Below, one piece after another: positions 8,301-16,073 of a stretch of 64,000 nt of DNA; positions within the stretch are counted from its first letter, which is position 1; each line of letters begins with the position of its first letter. Made by a program: the position numbers and the translations under genes. Location of the stretch: contig NZ_BATQ01000119.1 in assembly GCF_000739635.1 (NCBI RefSeq), forward strand, positions 1 through 64,000, written 5' to 3'. The notes beneath the pieces are model-generated. The model was not told where the DNA came from. It did not search any database and saw nothing but the letters and a program-made list of their open reading frames with translations. This DNA comes from Verrucomicrobium sp. BvORR034. Its GTDB lineage: Bacteria > Verrucomicrobiota > Verrucomicrobiia > Verrucomicrobiales > Verrucomicrobiaceae.

Positions 8301-9671
8301 TCACTCAGCCAACTGCCGGTGCAGTTCGTGAACTTTGCCCATGATCAGCTCTTCCACCTCAGGCTTCCAGGGACCAGGATGGGCTGTGTAGAGCATGGCG
8401 CCGCCGGCTTCATACCCGCCTTCTTCCAGCACACGACGGCTGGGGATGTAGCCCATCACATCGTTGGAATAGCCTGCCACCCAGACCGTGGCTTGCTTGG
8501 GCATTTCCTTCTTGAGCCGCAATGCGTAGTCCACCACCACTTCACCCGCCAGGGCGACCAGTGTGAAGTCCGCCCCCAGTTTCACGACTTGGACAGGATA
8601 GTCATAGCTGGAGGCCAGTTTGCCTTCGGCCTCCAGTTTCTTAAGCTGCATGGTTGCATGGGCGGCCTCCCAGCGATTCGTGGATCCCGCCATCTTCTCC
8701 AGGTCGGCTTTGGAAGGCGGTGGGGCAAAAGGCAACGCCACCGTGCCCAAGGCCGCTTTCACCGTCCCGCCTACCGGCTGCTTTTGTGTGACAGTGAGGG
8801 CTGTCTCCACCGCATTGGCAAGGGTGCGGCCGTGCTGCTGGGCGAGCTCCAGCTTTCCCCGTGGGTAGGGATTCTGGTCCCCGCCGCAACCCATCACAAA
8901 GAGCGCCACCGCACCGGGATGCGCCGCCTCCAGGTACTCCTGGGCATAGCCAGCGTAGTCGCCGCAGAACTGCTGAAAGCTCAGGGTCGTATTGTGGCAG
9001 GCGTAGCCAAACATCACCGCCATCAGCTTTTCCCCCTCCGCGCCCCGCACCTCCAGCACCGGCACCGAGTGATCTACCGGACCGTCCGGGTACGGGCTGT
9101 TCTTGAAACCCAGTCGGGTGGGCTGCCGCCGGTTCATGGCAAAACCGCATCGGGCATGGGTCGCGCTCAACTTCGCCGGGGCGAGCCTGCCTATGGCATC
9201 TCCCGTGAGCCGCACCAGTTCCTCCGCCAGCCAGGCCCCATACTGGGCTCCACGTTCGTCTCCGTGATCCATCACCTCCAGGTAGAGGGACCTCCCCACC
9301 CGGAACTCCGGCCCACAGTGCGTGTGGGAGCAGTTCATGAACACCCGCTCTGGTGATAGCTGATGTTGTTTCCGCAATGCCTCCACCACCGTACTCCGCA
9401 GTGAGCTGGGAATGCCGATGAGATCCATCGTCAATGTTACGAAACGGCCACCCTGCCCATCCTCCAGCACCAGCGCCTTGGCGTAGAGATCCTGGGCCAC
9501 CCCGTCAGATGGGGTAGTGCGGGAGGCGTACCCAGCCATCCACATGGGCTCTTTGGGCGTGATCTTGACGGAGGCAGCGGCCGCCTTCCAGCCAGCACCC
9601 TCTTGGGCCCAGACGGTCCCACCCGCGGCACACAACATCCATCCCAACAGGAAAAGAACACGACGTGTCAT
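8301..9671 (-). CDS. Neutral/alkaline ceramidase N-terminal-like secreted protein
   Basis: About 456 residues from the ATG at 9671, chosen because it begins a clean signal peptide (MTRRVLFLLGWMLCAAGG); an in-frame ATG at 9689 is possible. The segment WKAAAASVKITPKEPMWMAGY, the SHTHCGPEFR motif and GYACHNTTLSF match the N-terminal domain of neutral/alkaline non-lysosomal ceramidases, a zinc amidase fold. The HTH pair and the later His are candidate zinc ligands. Bacterial proteins of this short type lack the C-terminal domain of true ceramidases and often sit in carbohydrate-degradation loci, so ceramide hydrolysis should not be assumed. It is the first gene of the probable three-gene unit at 6019-9671. 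Confidence 0.83.
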   Translation of the reverse strand: MTRRVLFLLGWMLCAAGGTVWAQEGAGWKAAAASVKITPKEPMWMAGYASRTTPSDGVAQDLYAKALVLEDGQGGRFVTLTMDLIGIPSSLRSTVVEALRKQHQLSPERVFMNCSHTHCGPEFRVGRSLYLEVMDHGDERGAQYGAWLAEELVRLTGDAIGRLAPAKLSATHARCGFAMNRRQPTRLGFKNSPYPDGPVDHSVPVLEVRGAEGEKLMAVMFGYACHNTTLSFQQFCGDYAGYAQEYLEAAHPGAVALFVMGCGGDQNPYPRGKLELAQQHGRTLANAVETALTVTQKQPVGGTVKAALGTVALPFAPPPSKADLEKMAGSTNRWEAAHATMQLKKLEAEGKLASSYDYPVQVVKLGADFTLVALAGEVVVDYALRLKKEMPKQATVWVAGYSNDVMGYIPSRRVLEEGGYEAGGAMLYTAHPGPWKPEVEELIMGKVHELHRQLAE

Positions 9672-9746
9672 GGCACCAATGCGTGCCATGAGGGCGCAAT
9701 CTTGCCGGGAGGCCGGAAATAACCCGCCGTCCCCTCCGGCCCAGCC

Positions 9747-10526
9747 CTACGGACTGCCATTTGCGGCAGGCTTGTCCTCCGGTGCATCCACCGCATCTGT
9801 CGGCGCACTCCCAGACTTCCGGGGCGGCGGGGGCATGGTCTCTGGCGGGAGCATCTGCGGAATGTCGCTGGCCCCTTCCACTGGAGGGAGCAGCGGACTG
9901 GACCGGATTTCTCTAGGCACATCCTCGGGTGACAGGGCGGGCAGCAGCGGATTGGGCCCTTCTTTCCATGAACGCTTCCACTCCGGCATCACCACGGGGG
10001 TGCCCGTGGCATCCTGCGTCGTCTTGCGATGACTGCCGATCACCTGCAGACGCAGCCCTTTGATGTAGAAGACGGTGTAATCACTCAGCCCTTCCACCAC
10101 CGTGCGACCTCGCTGCAACAAGGGCTTGCCTCGCACAATCAGCTCGCCGCCGCTCTCGATGTAGGCCTCCTGGCCCAGCGTCCGAAGTTGTTCACGAAAG
10201 TCCACCTGCATATACACCTTGCCCCGTGCCCTCACCCGAAGCGGTTGGCCCGCTGCGTCAGACTTCAACACAGTAATTTCATCAGCAGCCACCTTGTAAA
10301 AGAGAGGGATTTCCAGGCTTTTCGGACTGACCTTCTTGGCCTCCTCAAAGGTCATGGAGAGCACCGAGGCCGGATCCACCTTCTCTTCCTTCTGCGGCAG
10401 GCCACTGATGTGGGAGCCCGTGGGAGCGTCGGACATGGGTACCCCCTTGCAGCCAGTCAGGAAGGCGACACACAGCGCCGCCGTCCCTGCCCTCTGCCGT
10501 GTTACCTGAAGAAGCTGCTCGACCAT
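9747..10526 (-). CDS. Hypothetical lipoprotein with possible LptA/OstA-like core
   Basis: About 259 residues from the ATG at 10526, chosen because it places a lipobox (FLTGC) about 25 residues in. The ORF could extend to 10595. The middle portion alternates short beta strands (RVRARGKVYMQVDF, EAYIESGGELIVRG, VVEGLSDYTVFYIKG), resembling the beta-taco pattern of LptA/OstA-like envelope proteins; this is a weak resemblance, not an identification. The last ~80 residues are proline-rich, low complexity and probably disordered. It is divergent from the GYF_2-domain gene at 10640, with about 110 bp between the starts. Confidence 0.55.
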   Translation of the reverse strand: MVEQLLQVTRQRAGTAALCVAFLTGCKGVPMSDAPTGSHISGLPQKEEKVDPASVLSMTFEEAKKVSPKSLEIPLFYKVAADEITVLKSDAAGQPLRVRARGKVYMQVDFREQLRTLGQEAYIESGGELIVRGKPLLQRGRTVVEGLSDYTVFYIKGLRLQVIGSHRKTTQDATGTPVVMPEWKRSWKEGPNPLLPALSPEDVPREIRSSPLLPPVEGASDIPQMLPPETMPPPPRKSGSAPTDAVDAPEDKPAANGSP

Positions 10527-10639
10527 GACTGAAGCATAGTCAAAAACTGCGCGTAAAACCATCATGAAAATAATACGCCTCTCGTCCGGCCACATTTTTG
10601 TCTTGGCTCACGAACCTCGTTTCCGTTAGGATATTTTTT

Positions 10640-11188
10640 ATGGATGGCAATCACTGGTATCTCCTTAAAGTGGCAGGCAACGAGATCTTTGGACCCGCCC
10701 CTTTGGACCAGTTGAGGATCTGGGCGGCGGAAGCCAAGATCTCCCCCATGGACCGAGTCTCCAATGATGAGCGCCGGACATGGATGCGGGCTCCGATGGT
10801 CACAGCCCTTCAGATGGACTGGCTGGTGGAGATGTCTGACAACTTCCTCTATGGTCCTACCAGCGTCGGCACGCTTCAAGAATTTCTGGCCACCGGTGAG
10901 ATTGACGAGAACGTCTCCGTCATCAATACCCTGGAAGGCACCAAGACCCGTCTCAGCGACCTCCCCTTCTTCAAGGCCAGCCCCCACCGGGTGCGCGGCA
11001 CGCAGGAGATTTCCCTCGGCTATGGCGAGGAGTTCGGCACGGGCGAAGCCAATGCGAACCTCAAGCAGCGCTGCCTGTGGCTGGAAAAGCAGGTCATGGA
11101 GTTGCAGCGTGAGGTAGGCGCCTGGTCGGAACGCTGCCACAGCCTCCGCCAGCAGTTCGTGGAAATGACCGGTCGCGATCCCCGCTAG
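10640..11188 (+). CDS. GYF_2 (DUF4339)-type domain protein with C-terminal coiled coil
   Basis: The ATG at 10640 is preceded by TTAGGA at suitable spacing; the longer frame from 10598 adds residues without support. Residues 1-50 (NHWYLLKVAGNEIFGPAPLD...) follow the GYF_2 pattern WYxxxxxxxGPxxxxxL. A second, weaker copy follows (DNFLYGPTSVGTLQEFL, about 75-95). GYF-type modules bind proline-rich peptides, and in PVC bacteria they are frequent in membrane or scaffold proteins. The C-terminal ~50 residues form a heptad-like helix (LKQRCLWLEKQVMELQREV). No signal peptide or membrane segment is seen, so it is probably cytoplasmic. A terminator follows 24 bp after the stop. Confidence 0.65.
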   Translation: MDGNHWYLLKVAGNEIFGPAPLDQLRIWAAEAKISPMDRVSNDERRTWMRAPMVTALQMDWLVEMSDNFLYGPTSVGTLQEFLATGEIDENVSVINTLEGTKTRLSDLPFFKASPHRVRGTQEISLGYGEEFGTGEANANLKQRCLWLEKQVMELQREVGAWSERCHSLRQQFVEMTGRDPR

Positions 11189-11212
11189 GCCCTTCCATCA
11201 CGAGATTCTAAA

Positions 11213-11242
11213 AGGCAGGCCCCGGGAGGGACCTGCCTTTTT
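11213..11242 (+). terminator. Rho-independent terminator after the GYF_2 gene
   Basis: The stem AGGCAGG/CCTGCCT encloses a CCCCGGGAGGGA loop region, and a five-T run follows at 11238-11242. Confidence 0.85.
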
Positions 11243-11288
11243 AGCCTCTCAGTCAGCAGGACCCCTTATCCCGCCATGTGCTGCGGTG

Positions 11289-12989
11289 TCATCGGGACGT
11301 GATGACTTGTGGCCCCTCCCTCAGGTGCAGATGCAAAATGCGATTCACCTCGGCGATGCCCTGAGGGTGTTGGTTGGTCCAATGACCACTGGGGATGATG
11401 ATCTCGCTCTGAGCGCCATCCAGGTGGCTGCTCCAGTAGGGCACGATGCCATCGGAGCTTACCGGCGGGGTGTGATCCTTGTTCCCGCCCTTGCCGCGAT
11501 CACCGATGATGGTGTGATAGGGAATGCCTGGTGCGAGAGGCAGCTCGGCGAGGTTCTTCACAAAGCGGTTCTCAGGATCGAGGAAATCAATGCTGTTGGG
11601 CATCTTCTTCAAGTGCGTGCCGGAGGAGCCTGGCTTGGCGAGGTCAAGCGCGCTGCTGTCCCCCTTCAGTAGGTTCTTGGGCCCACCGATGATCTTTGAA
11701 CCGAGACGGCCAAAGAAAGTGGTGGCCATGTCTGCCCCACGGTGCGAGGGCGAAGCATAGATGACGCGTGAGATCTCGGGGCGGTGTTCGAAGATGAGCG
11801 CCTCCTTCATGAACTGGCGTGTGGTCTCCTCTGCGAAAGGCGTCTCCGCCGGCGGCTTCTCATAGATGGCGTACCAGAGTTTCATGCCGCTGTCCGTCAT
11901 GAGCGTACGGCTGATCATGCCTCCCATGCTGTGGCCGATGACGACGATGGGCTTGTGGTCCGGATAGCGGGCGTTGATAAGGTCAAGCTGCCTCCTCAGA
12001 AAGGCCGCGCTGGCGGGATAGGGATAGCCCGACGCATAGCTGAAGAACCAAATCTGATAGTTCTGCCGGATGACCGGGTCAGCGCGCAGTGACTCGATCA
12101 TCGGCGCCCAAGTGGCCTGGGAATCACCGAGCCCGTGGATGCAGAGGATGGGAATCTTCTTCGGATCGTACGGCTGGAGCCTCGCCAGCCGTGGGCCGCT
12201 GGCGAACTCATCCGGTTTGAAAAGGCTTCCCAGCTCACGCCTGCGGGGCTTCAACTCCGCCAAAGCGAGAGCGATGGGCGCGGTGAAGTTTGCAGCCAGA
12301 GGATACGAGCGCCCCTGCATGACCACCGTCTCCGCAGACAGCGGGTCCTGGACCCTGAGCGTGGCGTGCGATCCCTGGATGTCCACCAGACCGGTGATGC
12401 CATAGTAGACGTGTTTCCCTTGCGCGAAGGGATCGATCTTCGTGGCATCAGGCACCTTGCTCTTGGCCACGAGTGCCGCCCCCAGCCCTTCCTTGTCCGC
12501 CTGCTCCACCACCAGCCTGCCTTTGAATGCATAGCGGTCTGCCGGCATGAGCTGGTAATTGGCAGGGTTCTGCTCCGGGTGTGAGTTGGACTTCAGCGAG
12601 AGAAGCCATTCCTTTTTGGCTCCCGGGCAGCGCACCGGAGCCGACCAGGGCTGTAGTCCGGCGGTATCAACAATCTCAAAGATCCGCGCCACGGCGAAGT
12701 TGTAGTCGGCAAGTGCCTGCGCCTTGGCGGGATTTTTCGCGAGCGCCGAGCTGGCGGTCGCAATGGCAGCCGCAGTGGCGTCCAGATAGGTACCAATCTG
12801 CGCCTCGGGACCGGCGTGCCCCCGCTTGCCAGCCTGGTCAATGTATTGTCCAGCAACCGTGCTCGAATGGTGGCTCAGCCGTTTTTTGGTGGCGGTGGAG
12901 TAGGTGTTGCACCCCACCATGGCCACCAGGGCCAAAGAGATCGAGGTGCAAGAGAGAAACCGCTTTGGGGCATTGAGCAGTGTACGCAT
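11289..12989 (-). CDS. Alpha/beta-hydrolase lipoprotein (lipase/PGAP1-like)
   Basis: A 566-residue protein with a lipoprotein signal (hydrophobic segment ending MVGCNTY). The first ~260 residues are an alpha/beta domain of unknown role. Then comes an alpha/beta-hydrolase core: ILCIHGLGDSQATW (oxyanion region) and VVIGHSMGGMIS, with the nucleophilic Ser in GHSMGG. A later acidic residue and a final His near the C-terminus (SGHWTNQHPQG) could complete the triad. The layout resembles triacylglycerol-lipase/PGAP1-type esterases of other Verrucomicrobiota. It probably acts in the outer envelope on lipids or esters. It converges with the GYF_2 gene, and a 1.2-kb repeat-bearing non-coding stretch lies upstream of it. 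Confidence 0.83.
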   Translation of the reverse strand: MRTLLNAPKRFLSCTSISLALVAMVGCNTYSTATKKRLSHHSSTVAGQYIDQAGKRGHAGPEAQIGTYLDATAAAIATASSALAKNPAKAQALADYNFAVARIFEIVDTAGLQPWSAPVRCPGAKKEWLLSLKSNSHPEQNPANYQLMPADRYAFKGRLVVEQADKEGLGAALVAKSKVPDATKIDPFAQGKHVYYGITGLVDIQGSHATLRVQDPLSAETVVMQGRSYPLAANFTAPIALALAELKPRRRELGSLFKPDEFASGPRLARLQPYDPKKIPILCIHGLGDSQATWAPMIESLRADPVIRQNYQIWFFSYASGYPYPASAAFLRRQLDLINARYPDHKPIVVIGHSMGGMISRTLMTDSGMKLWYAIYEKPPAETPFAEETTRQFMKEALIFEHRPEISRVIYASPSHRGADMATTFFGRLGSKIIGGPKNLLKGDSSALDLAKPGSSGTHLKKMPNSIDFLDPENRFVKNLAELPLAPGIPYHTIIGDRGKGGNKDHTPPVSSDGIVPYWSSHLDGAQSEIIIPSGHWTNQHPQGIAEVNRILHLHLREGPQVITSR

Positions 12990-13642
12990 AAGACTTATGG
13001 TGTGGGCATCAGGCTGCTATTCCGCACGTTTCACTGTCGGCAGCCGGTAGGAGGCATCGAGGTGCTTGCAGGCCGTGGAAACACATCGTGACTGCCAGTT
13101 GATTGTAAAAACGCATCTTCACGACTCTCTCCACTCGAGGTCGCGAACAGCTCACCAAGGCCCCACGTGCCCCTTAGCACACGACAGATCACGACTTGCC
13201 TCCCCTTCCCTTAAAGCATGCTTATCGTCGCAAATACTTGAATAAACGTCTATCCAGATTCCGAAAAACTGCGGTGAATTTTTCGCCTCACACCGCCAAT
13301 GCAACCCAAGGGATAACATTTCAGGAATGTCGATTGTGCGACTGCTGATCTGGACTGATCTCGGCTGCCGCTTGCTGAGGAGGCCGGTTTTCCCAACCGC
13401 CTTAGGGAGAGGAGCGGGACGTGAGGTGGAAGGGTTCAACGCGATAACGTTCTGCCATTCAGGGATTGCCCTACAGCATCGGTAACCGATCTAAATCGGA
13501 GTAGTGATCTTGGCAAGTGGCATGGTCCAGCGTTCAGCGCGTGGAGGACAAGAGCCTGTCGAAACTGGGTGACATTGGCGAGAAGGCGAAGCTCGCAGAC
13601 GCTTCAGTTAGTGCCAGCCAAGGAACCTTGGATGCGAAAGGC

Positions 13643-13757
13643 TCTCAGACCGCCACAACTCCTTCGGAGTAAAAACCTCCAACACCCGTACCCAACGTAG
13701 ACTCGCTGGAGCTCGTCAACGTTGGGCTTGTAGCCCCATCCTCTTCGAGGAAGAACT
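13643..13757 (+). repeat. REP-like palindromic repeat, copy 1
   Basis: About 115 bp that recurs inverted at 15757-15869. Shared blocks in order are TCTCAGACCGC, a CTC..GGAG hairpin, ACCCAACGTAGA, GCTCGTCAACGTTGGGCTTG and CATCCTCTTCGAGGA. Inside it, CCCAACGT and ACGTTGGG form the arms of a palindrome. Confidence 0.8.
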
Positions 13758-13838
13758 TCGACTGAGCGAGTGGATGGCACCGGGTCTTTGAAGCGCTCGC
13801 CACAGTCCGAAGTTGATCCCAGCGGGATCTCTAACACA

Positions 13839-13880
13839 GCCCAACGTTGGACGAGCCCTAAGCGAGTCAACGTTGGGTAC
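13839..13880. repeat. REP-like palindromic repeat, copy 2 (short)
   Basis: Contains the same core arms, GCCCAACGTTGG and CAACGTTGGGTA, around GACGAGCCCTAAGCGAGT, and is followed by CCTCCGCGGAGG. Its orientation matches copy 3 and is opposite to copy 1, so copies 1 and 2 face each other. Confidence 0.65.
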
Positions 13881-14184
13881 CTCCGCGGAGGATGATCATC
13901 CGCTTTCGCCCCACCGCCATCAACGCCTCCACGTCGCTCGCATGCGATGCAGCACGAATGTTTGGTTGCAGGTCGCGAGGTCACGCTGCCCTTCCATCGA
14001 CTGCCCGCAACGACTGCCGTTTTTGCAGACCCAATCGTTACGCAGCGATTGATGGGCCCCGTCATCGTGTCTGTGGGACCAGGGCTTGGCCCCAAGTTGC
14101 ACTCTACTCATCCTCTTCCACTTGAGCGTCCCTCCCCTCCTCTTGGGCTCACAAAAAACTTCGCAGAAACTTTGCAAAAGATGC

Positions 14185-14212
14185 TTGCACATTTTCAGGT
14201 CTGGCGTACATA
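14185..14212 (+). promoter_or_regulatory. Putative tRNA-Leu promoter
   Basis: TTGCAC (14185-14190), a 16-bp spacer and TACATA (14207-14212) lie 18 bp before the tRNA. The arrangement closely resembles the one before tRNA-Arg (TTGCAA, 17 bp, TACAAA), which is the main reason for listing it. Confidence 0.4.
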
Positions 14213-14230
14213 GAAAGCCCCTCTCGACCA

Positions 14231-14312
14231 GCGCGGGTGGCGGAATTGGTATACGCGCAAGACTAAGGATCTTGTGCCGAAAGGCTTAAGGGTTCGAGTC
14301 CCTTCCCGCGCA
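14231..14312 (+). tRNA. tRNA-Leu (anticodon AAG)
   Basis: The acceptor GCGCGGG pairs perfectly with CCCGCGC. The D-arm is GCG/CGC. The anticodon stem is CAAGA/TCTTG with loop CTAAGGA, giving T33 and anticodon AAG (14265-14267). A long variable arm (GCC-GAAA-GGC) marks a class II tRNA. The T-arm is AAGGG-TTCGAGT-CCCTT, and discriminator A is typical of Leu. CCA is not encoded. An adenosine at position 34 is unusual for bacterial tRNA-Leu, where GAG is the normal reader of CUU/CUC. Confidence 0.93.
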
Positions 14313-14374
14313 CTTTCTCCCTAACCATGTGGAGTTGAGACCGGCAATCCGGGCGATCTCCCGCCCCGTTGCCC

Positions 14375-15235
14375 ATGTCTTCATCAGATACCGCCACTCT
14401 CCTCATCCACTGCCCGGATCAACCGGGTCTGGTTCATGCCGTGACGGGATTCATCTTTGCCCATCAAGGAAACATCCTGGATCTGGAGCAGCACATTGAC
14501 CCCCCGGAGAATCTCTTTTTCATGAGGGTGGAATGGGCCGTGGAAAACTTCACCTTGGCCAAGGACGATATCGCAGCCGCCTTCGCTCCCTTGGGTGAGA
14601 AGTACCGCATGGGCTGGACACTCCACTTCTCCAGCGAGCGCAAGCGGGTGGCCCTCTTCGTCTCCAAGGAAAGCCACTGCCTCTACGACCTGTTGTCCCG
14701 GCATGAGGCGGGCGAACTTCCCGTGGAGATCCCGGTGGTCGTGAGCAACCATGAACACCTGCGGCCGGCGGCAGAGAGATTTGGCATCCCCTTCCACTGT
14801 TTTCCCATGAGCCCTGCCACCAAGGCTGTGCAGGAGAGGGCGCAAATCGATCTGCTGCGCGAGCATGCGGTGGATACCGTGGTGCTGGCCCGCTACATGC
14901 AAATCCTGAGCGAGGATCTCATCCGCGAGTTCCCCAATCAGATCCTCAATATTCACCACTCCTTCCTCCCCGCTTTTGTGGGAGCCAAGCCCTACCATCA
15001 GGCCTATGAAAGAGGGGTCAAGATCATCGGAGCCACCAGTCACTATGTGACGGCAGCTCTGGACGAGGGCCCCATCATCCATCAGGACGTGATGCGGGTG
15101 ACCCATGAGGACAGCGTTGCCGATTTGGTCCGGTTGGGAAAAGACCTGGAGAAGACCGTACTGTCCAAGGCCCTCTGGTGGCACGTGAGAGACAAGGTCC
15201 TGGTGTACCACAACAAGACAGTAGTGTTCTCCTGA
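14375..15235 (+). CDS. purU: Formyltetrahydrofolate deformylase
   Basis: PurU hydrolyses 10-formyl-THF to THF and formate, supplying formate and balancing one-carbon pools. Residues 1 to about 85 form an ACT domain (TATLLIHCPDQPGLVHAVTG). About 88-286 form the formyltransferase-fold catalytic domain, with LARYMQILS, the active-site segment NIHHSFLPAF (Asn and His) and GATSHYVT. The length (about 286 aa) is standard. The ATG at 14375 was preferred to a TTG two codons upstream. It lies about 60 bp after tRNA-Leu in the same direction, and repeats follow. Confidence 0.95.
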   Translation: MSSSDTATLLIHCPDQPGLVHAVTGFIFAHQGNILDLEQHIDPPENLFFMRVEWAVENFTLAKDDIAAAFAPLGEKYRMGWTLHFSSERKRVALFVSKESHCLYDLLSRHEAGELPVEIPVVVSNHEHLRPAAERFGIPFHCFPMSPATKAVQERAQIDLLREHAVDTVVLARYMQILSEDLIREFPNQILNIHHSFLPAFVGAKPYHQAYERGVKIIGATSHYVTAALDEGPIIHQDVMRVTHEDSVADLVRLGKDLEKTVLSKALWWHVRDKVLVYHNKTVVFS

Positions 15236-15302
15236 GGAGAACGCACCAACCGCGCGCGTTTGGGGTGGTCACCAAGGAACCGACCTGCACATGGGTGTTT
15301 GT

Positions 15303-15404
15303 GGGGAGCGCAGGCGGCTCGCCTGCCACAAGGGCGGCCCCGCCCGCGTAGGACATCGTTATCCGGTGGAGGCCCTCTTTTTGTTCCAGCCGCCTGCGCT
15401 CCCC
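15303..15404. repeat. Palindromic element with 16-bp perfect terminal inverted repeats
   Basis: GGGGAGCGCAGGCGGC at 15303-15318 is exactly inverted at 15389-15404, separated by 70 bp that contain further small GC dyads (GGCGGCTCGCCTGCC, GGGCGGCCCCGCCC). It carries no ORF. It resembles a REP/MITE-like insertion downstream of purU. Confidence 0.7.
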
Positions 15405-15510
15405 TTCGCCAATCCGTTGCTAAGGGGGAATGGTGATGGTCTGACTGCCTTTCGAACCGCGAGGTTCCTTGGCAGCACCGGCTGATCCCCTTCCCTCTGT
15501 GTTCGGGAAG

Positions 15511-15715
15511 TTCGAACCCGAAGGGTTCACCACAAGCCAAACCCATGAAAAGCATGAGCACAGCGCTACCGCGGAGTGGTAGGCCTTGGACGGGCAGTGC
15601 CCGCTTGGGAATATTTGCCCGCGTTGATGGCCTACCGCTCCACGTTTTCGATGGGTTTCCTCGCTCGTTCGTTCCACCGCATAGCTTTTCATGGTGAACC
15701 CTCCAGGTTCGAGTG
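15511..15715. repeat. About 205-bp imperfect inverted-repeat element
   Basis: Outer arms are TTCGAACCCGAAGGGTTCAC (15511-15530) and the near-inverse TGGTGAACCCTCCAGGTTCGAG (15692-15713). Inner arms are GAGTGGTAGGCC (about 15574-15585) and GGCCTACCGCTC (15629-15640), with one mismatch. No protein of its own is visible; it is probably a non-autonomous palindromic repeat. Confidence 0.6.
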
Positions 15716-15756
15716 CGTGGTGACGATCGTCGGCATGAAAGCAAACAGACTGAAAT

Positions 15757-15869
15757 TTTTCCTCGAAGAGGATGTGGCTACAAGCCCAACGTTGACGAGC
15801 TTCCGGCGACTCTACGTTGGGTTGAGGAGAGATGAGCACTCACTCCAAAAGAGTTTCAGCGGTCTGAGA
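15757..15869 (-). repeat. REP-like palindromic repeat, copy 3
   Basis: This is the inverted counterpart of copy 1. On the minus strand it reads TCTCAGACCGC, then ACCCAACGTAGAGTCGC, GCTCGTCAACGTTGGGCTTG and CATCCTCTTCGAGGA in the same order and spacing, with scattered substitutions. It lies between purU and the protease gene at 16074. The remaining ~200 bp of this intergenic stretch show no gene. Confidence 0.8.
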
Positions 15870-16073
15870 AGGGCGGCCTGCACAGTTGGCACATTGCACC
15901 TCCAACCTCTCCGCTCCCGAAACGACGAGGACCGTCAGACTCCTCCGCGGCATCGTGTTCAACGCATGGCGGCAACTCACGTCGTTATCCGACACCCTGT
16001 AATTTTCCATCGCGCAAAGAAACATCTGTTCGTCCACGAGCACATGGCGTAAACTCCGCCAAGGAGCCTTCCC

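Larger units (their letters stand above)
12990..14230. other. Long intergenic region with palindromic repeats
   Basis: About 1.24 kb between the hydrolase gene and tRNA-Leu. Short ORFs on both strands have no credible protein content, and several are translations of the repeats listed separately (13643-13757 and 13839-13880). Further small hairpins of the type CTCCTTCGGAG and CCTCCGCGGAGG flank the repeats. The last ~50 bp carry a putative tRNA promoter. Confidence 0.6.

Noticed and set aside
13152-13439. 95-codon minus-strand ORF
   Set aside because: No family resemblance, no ribosome site and an atypical composition in a repeat-bearing non-coding region.
13604-14095. Minus-strand ORF of 163 codons upstream of tRNA-Leu
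   Set aside because: It runs through two palindromic repeat copies, and its peptide is their translation.
15576-16052. Plus-strand ORF of 158 codons before the zinc-ribbon protease
   Set aside because: It overlaps two inverted-repeat elements and has no start-site or domain support.
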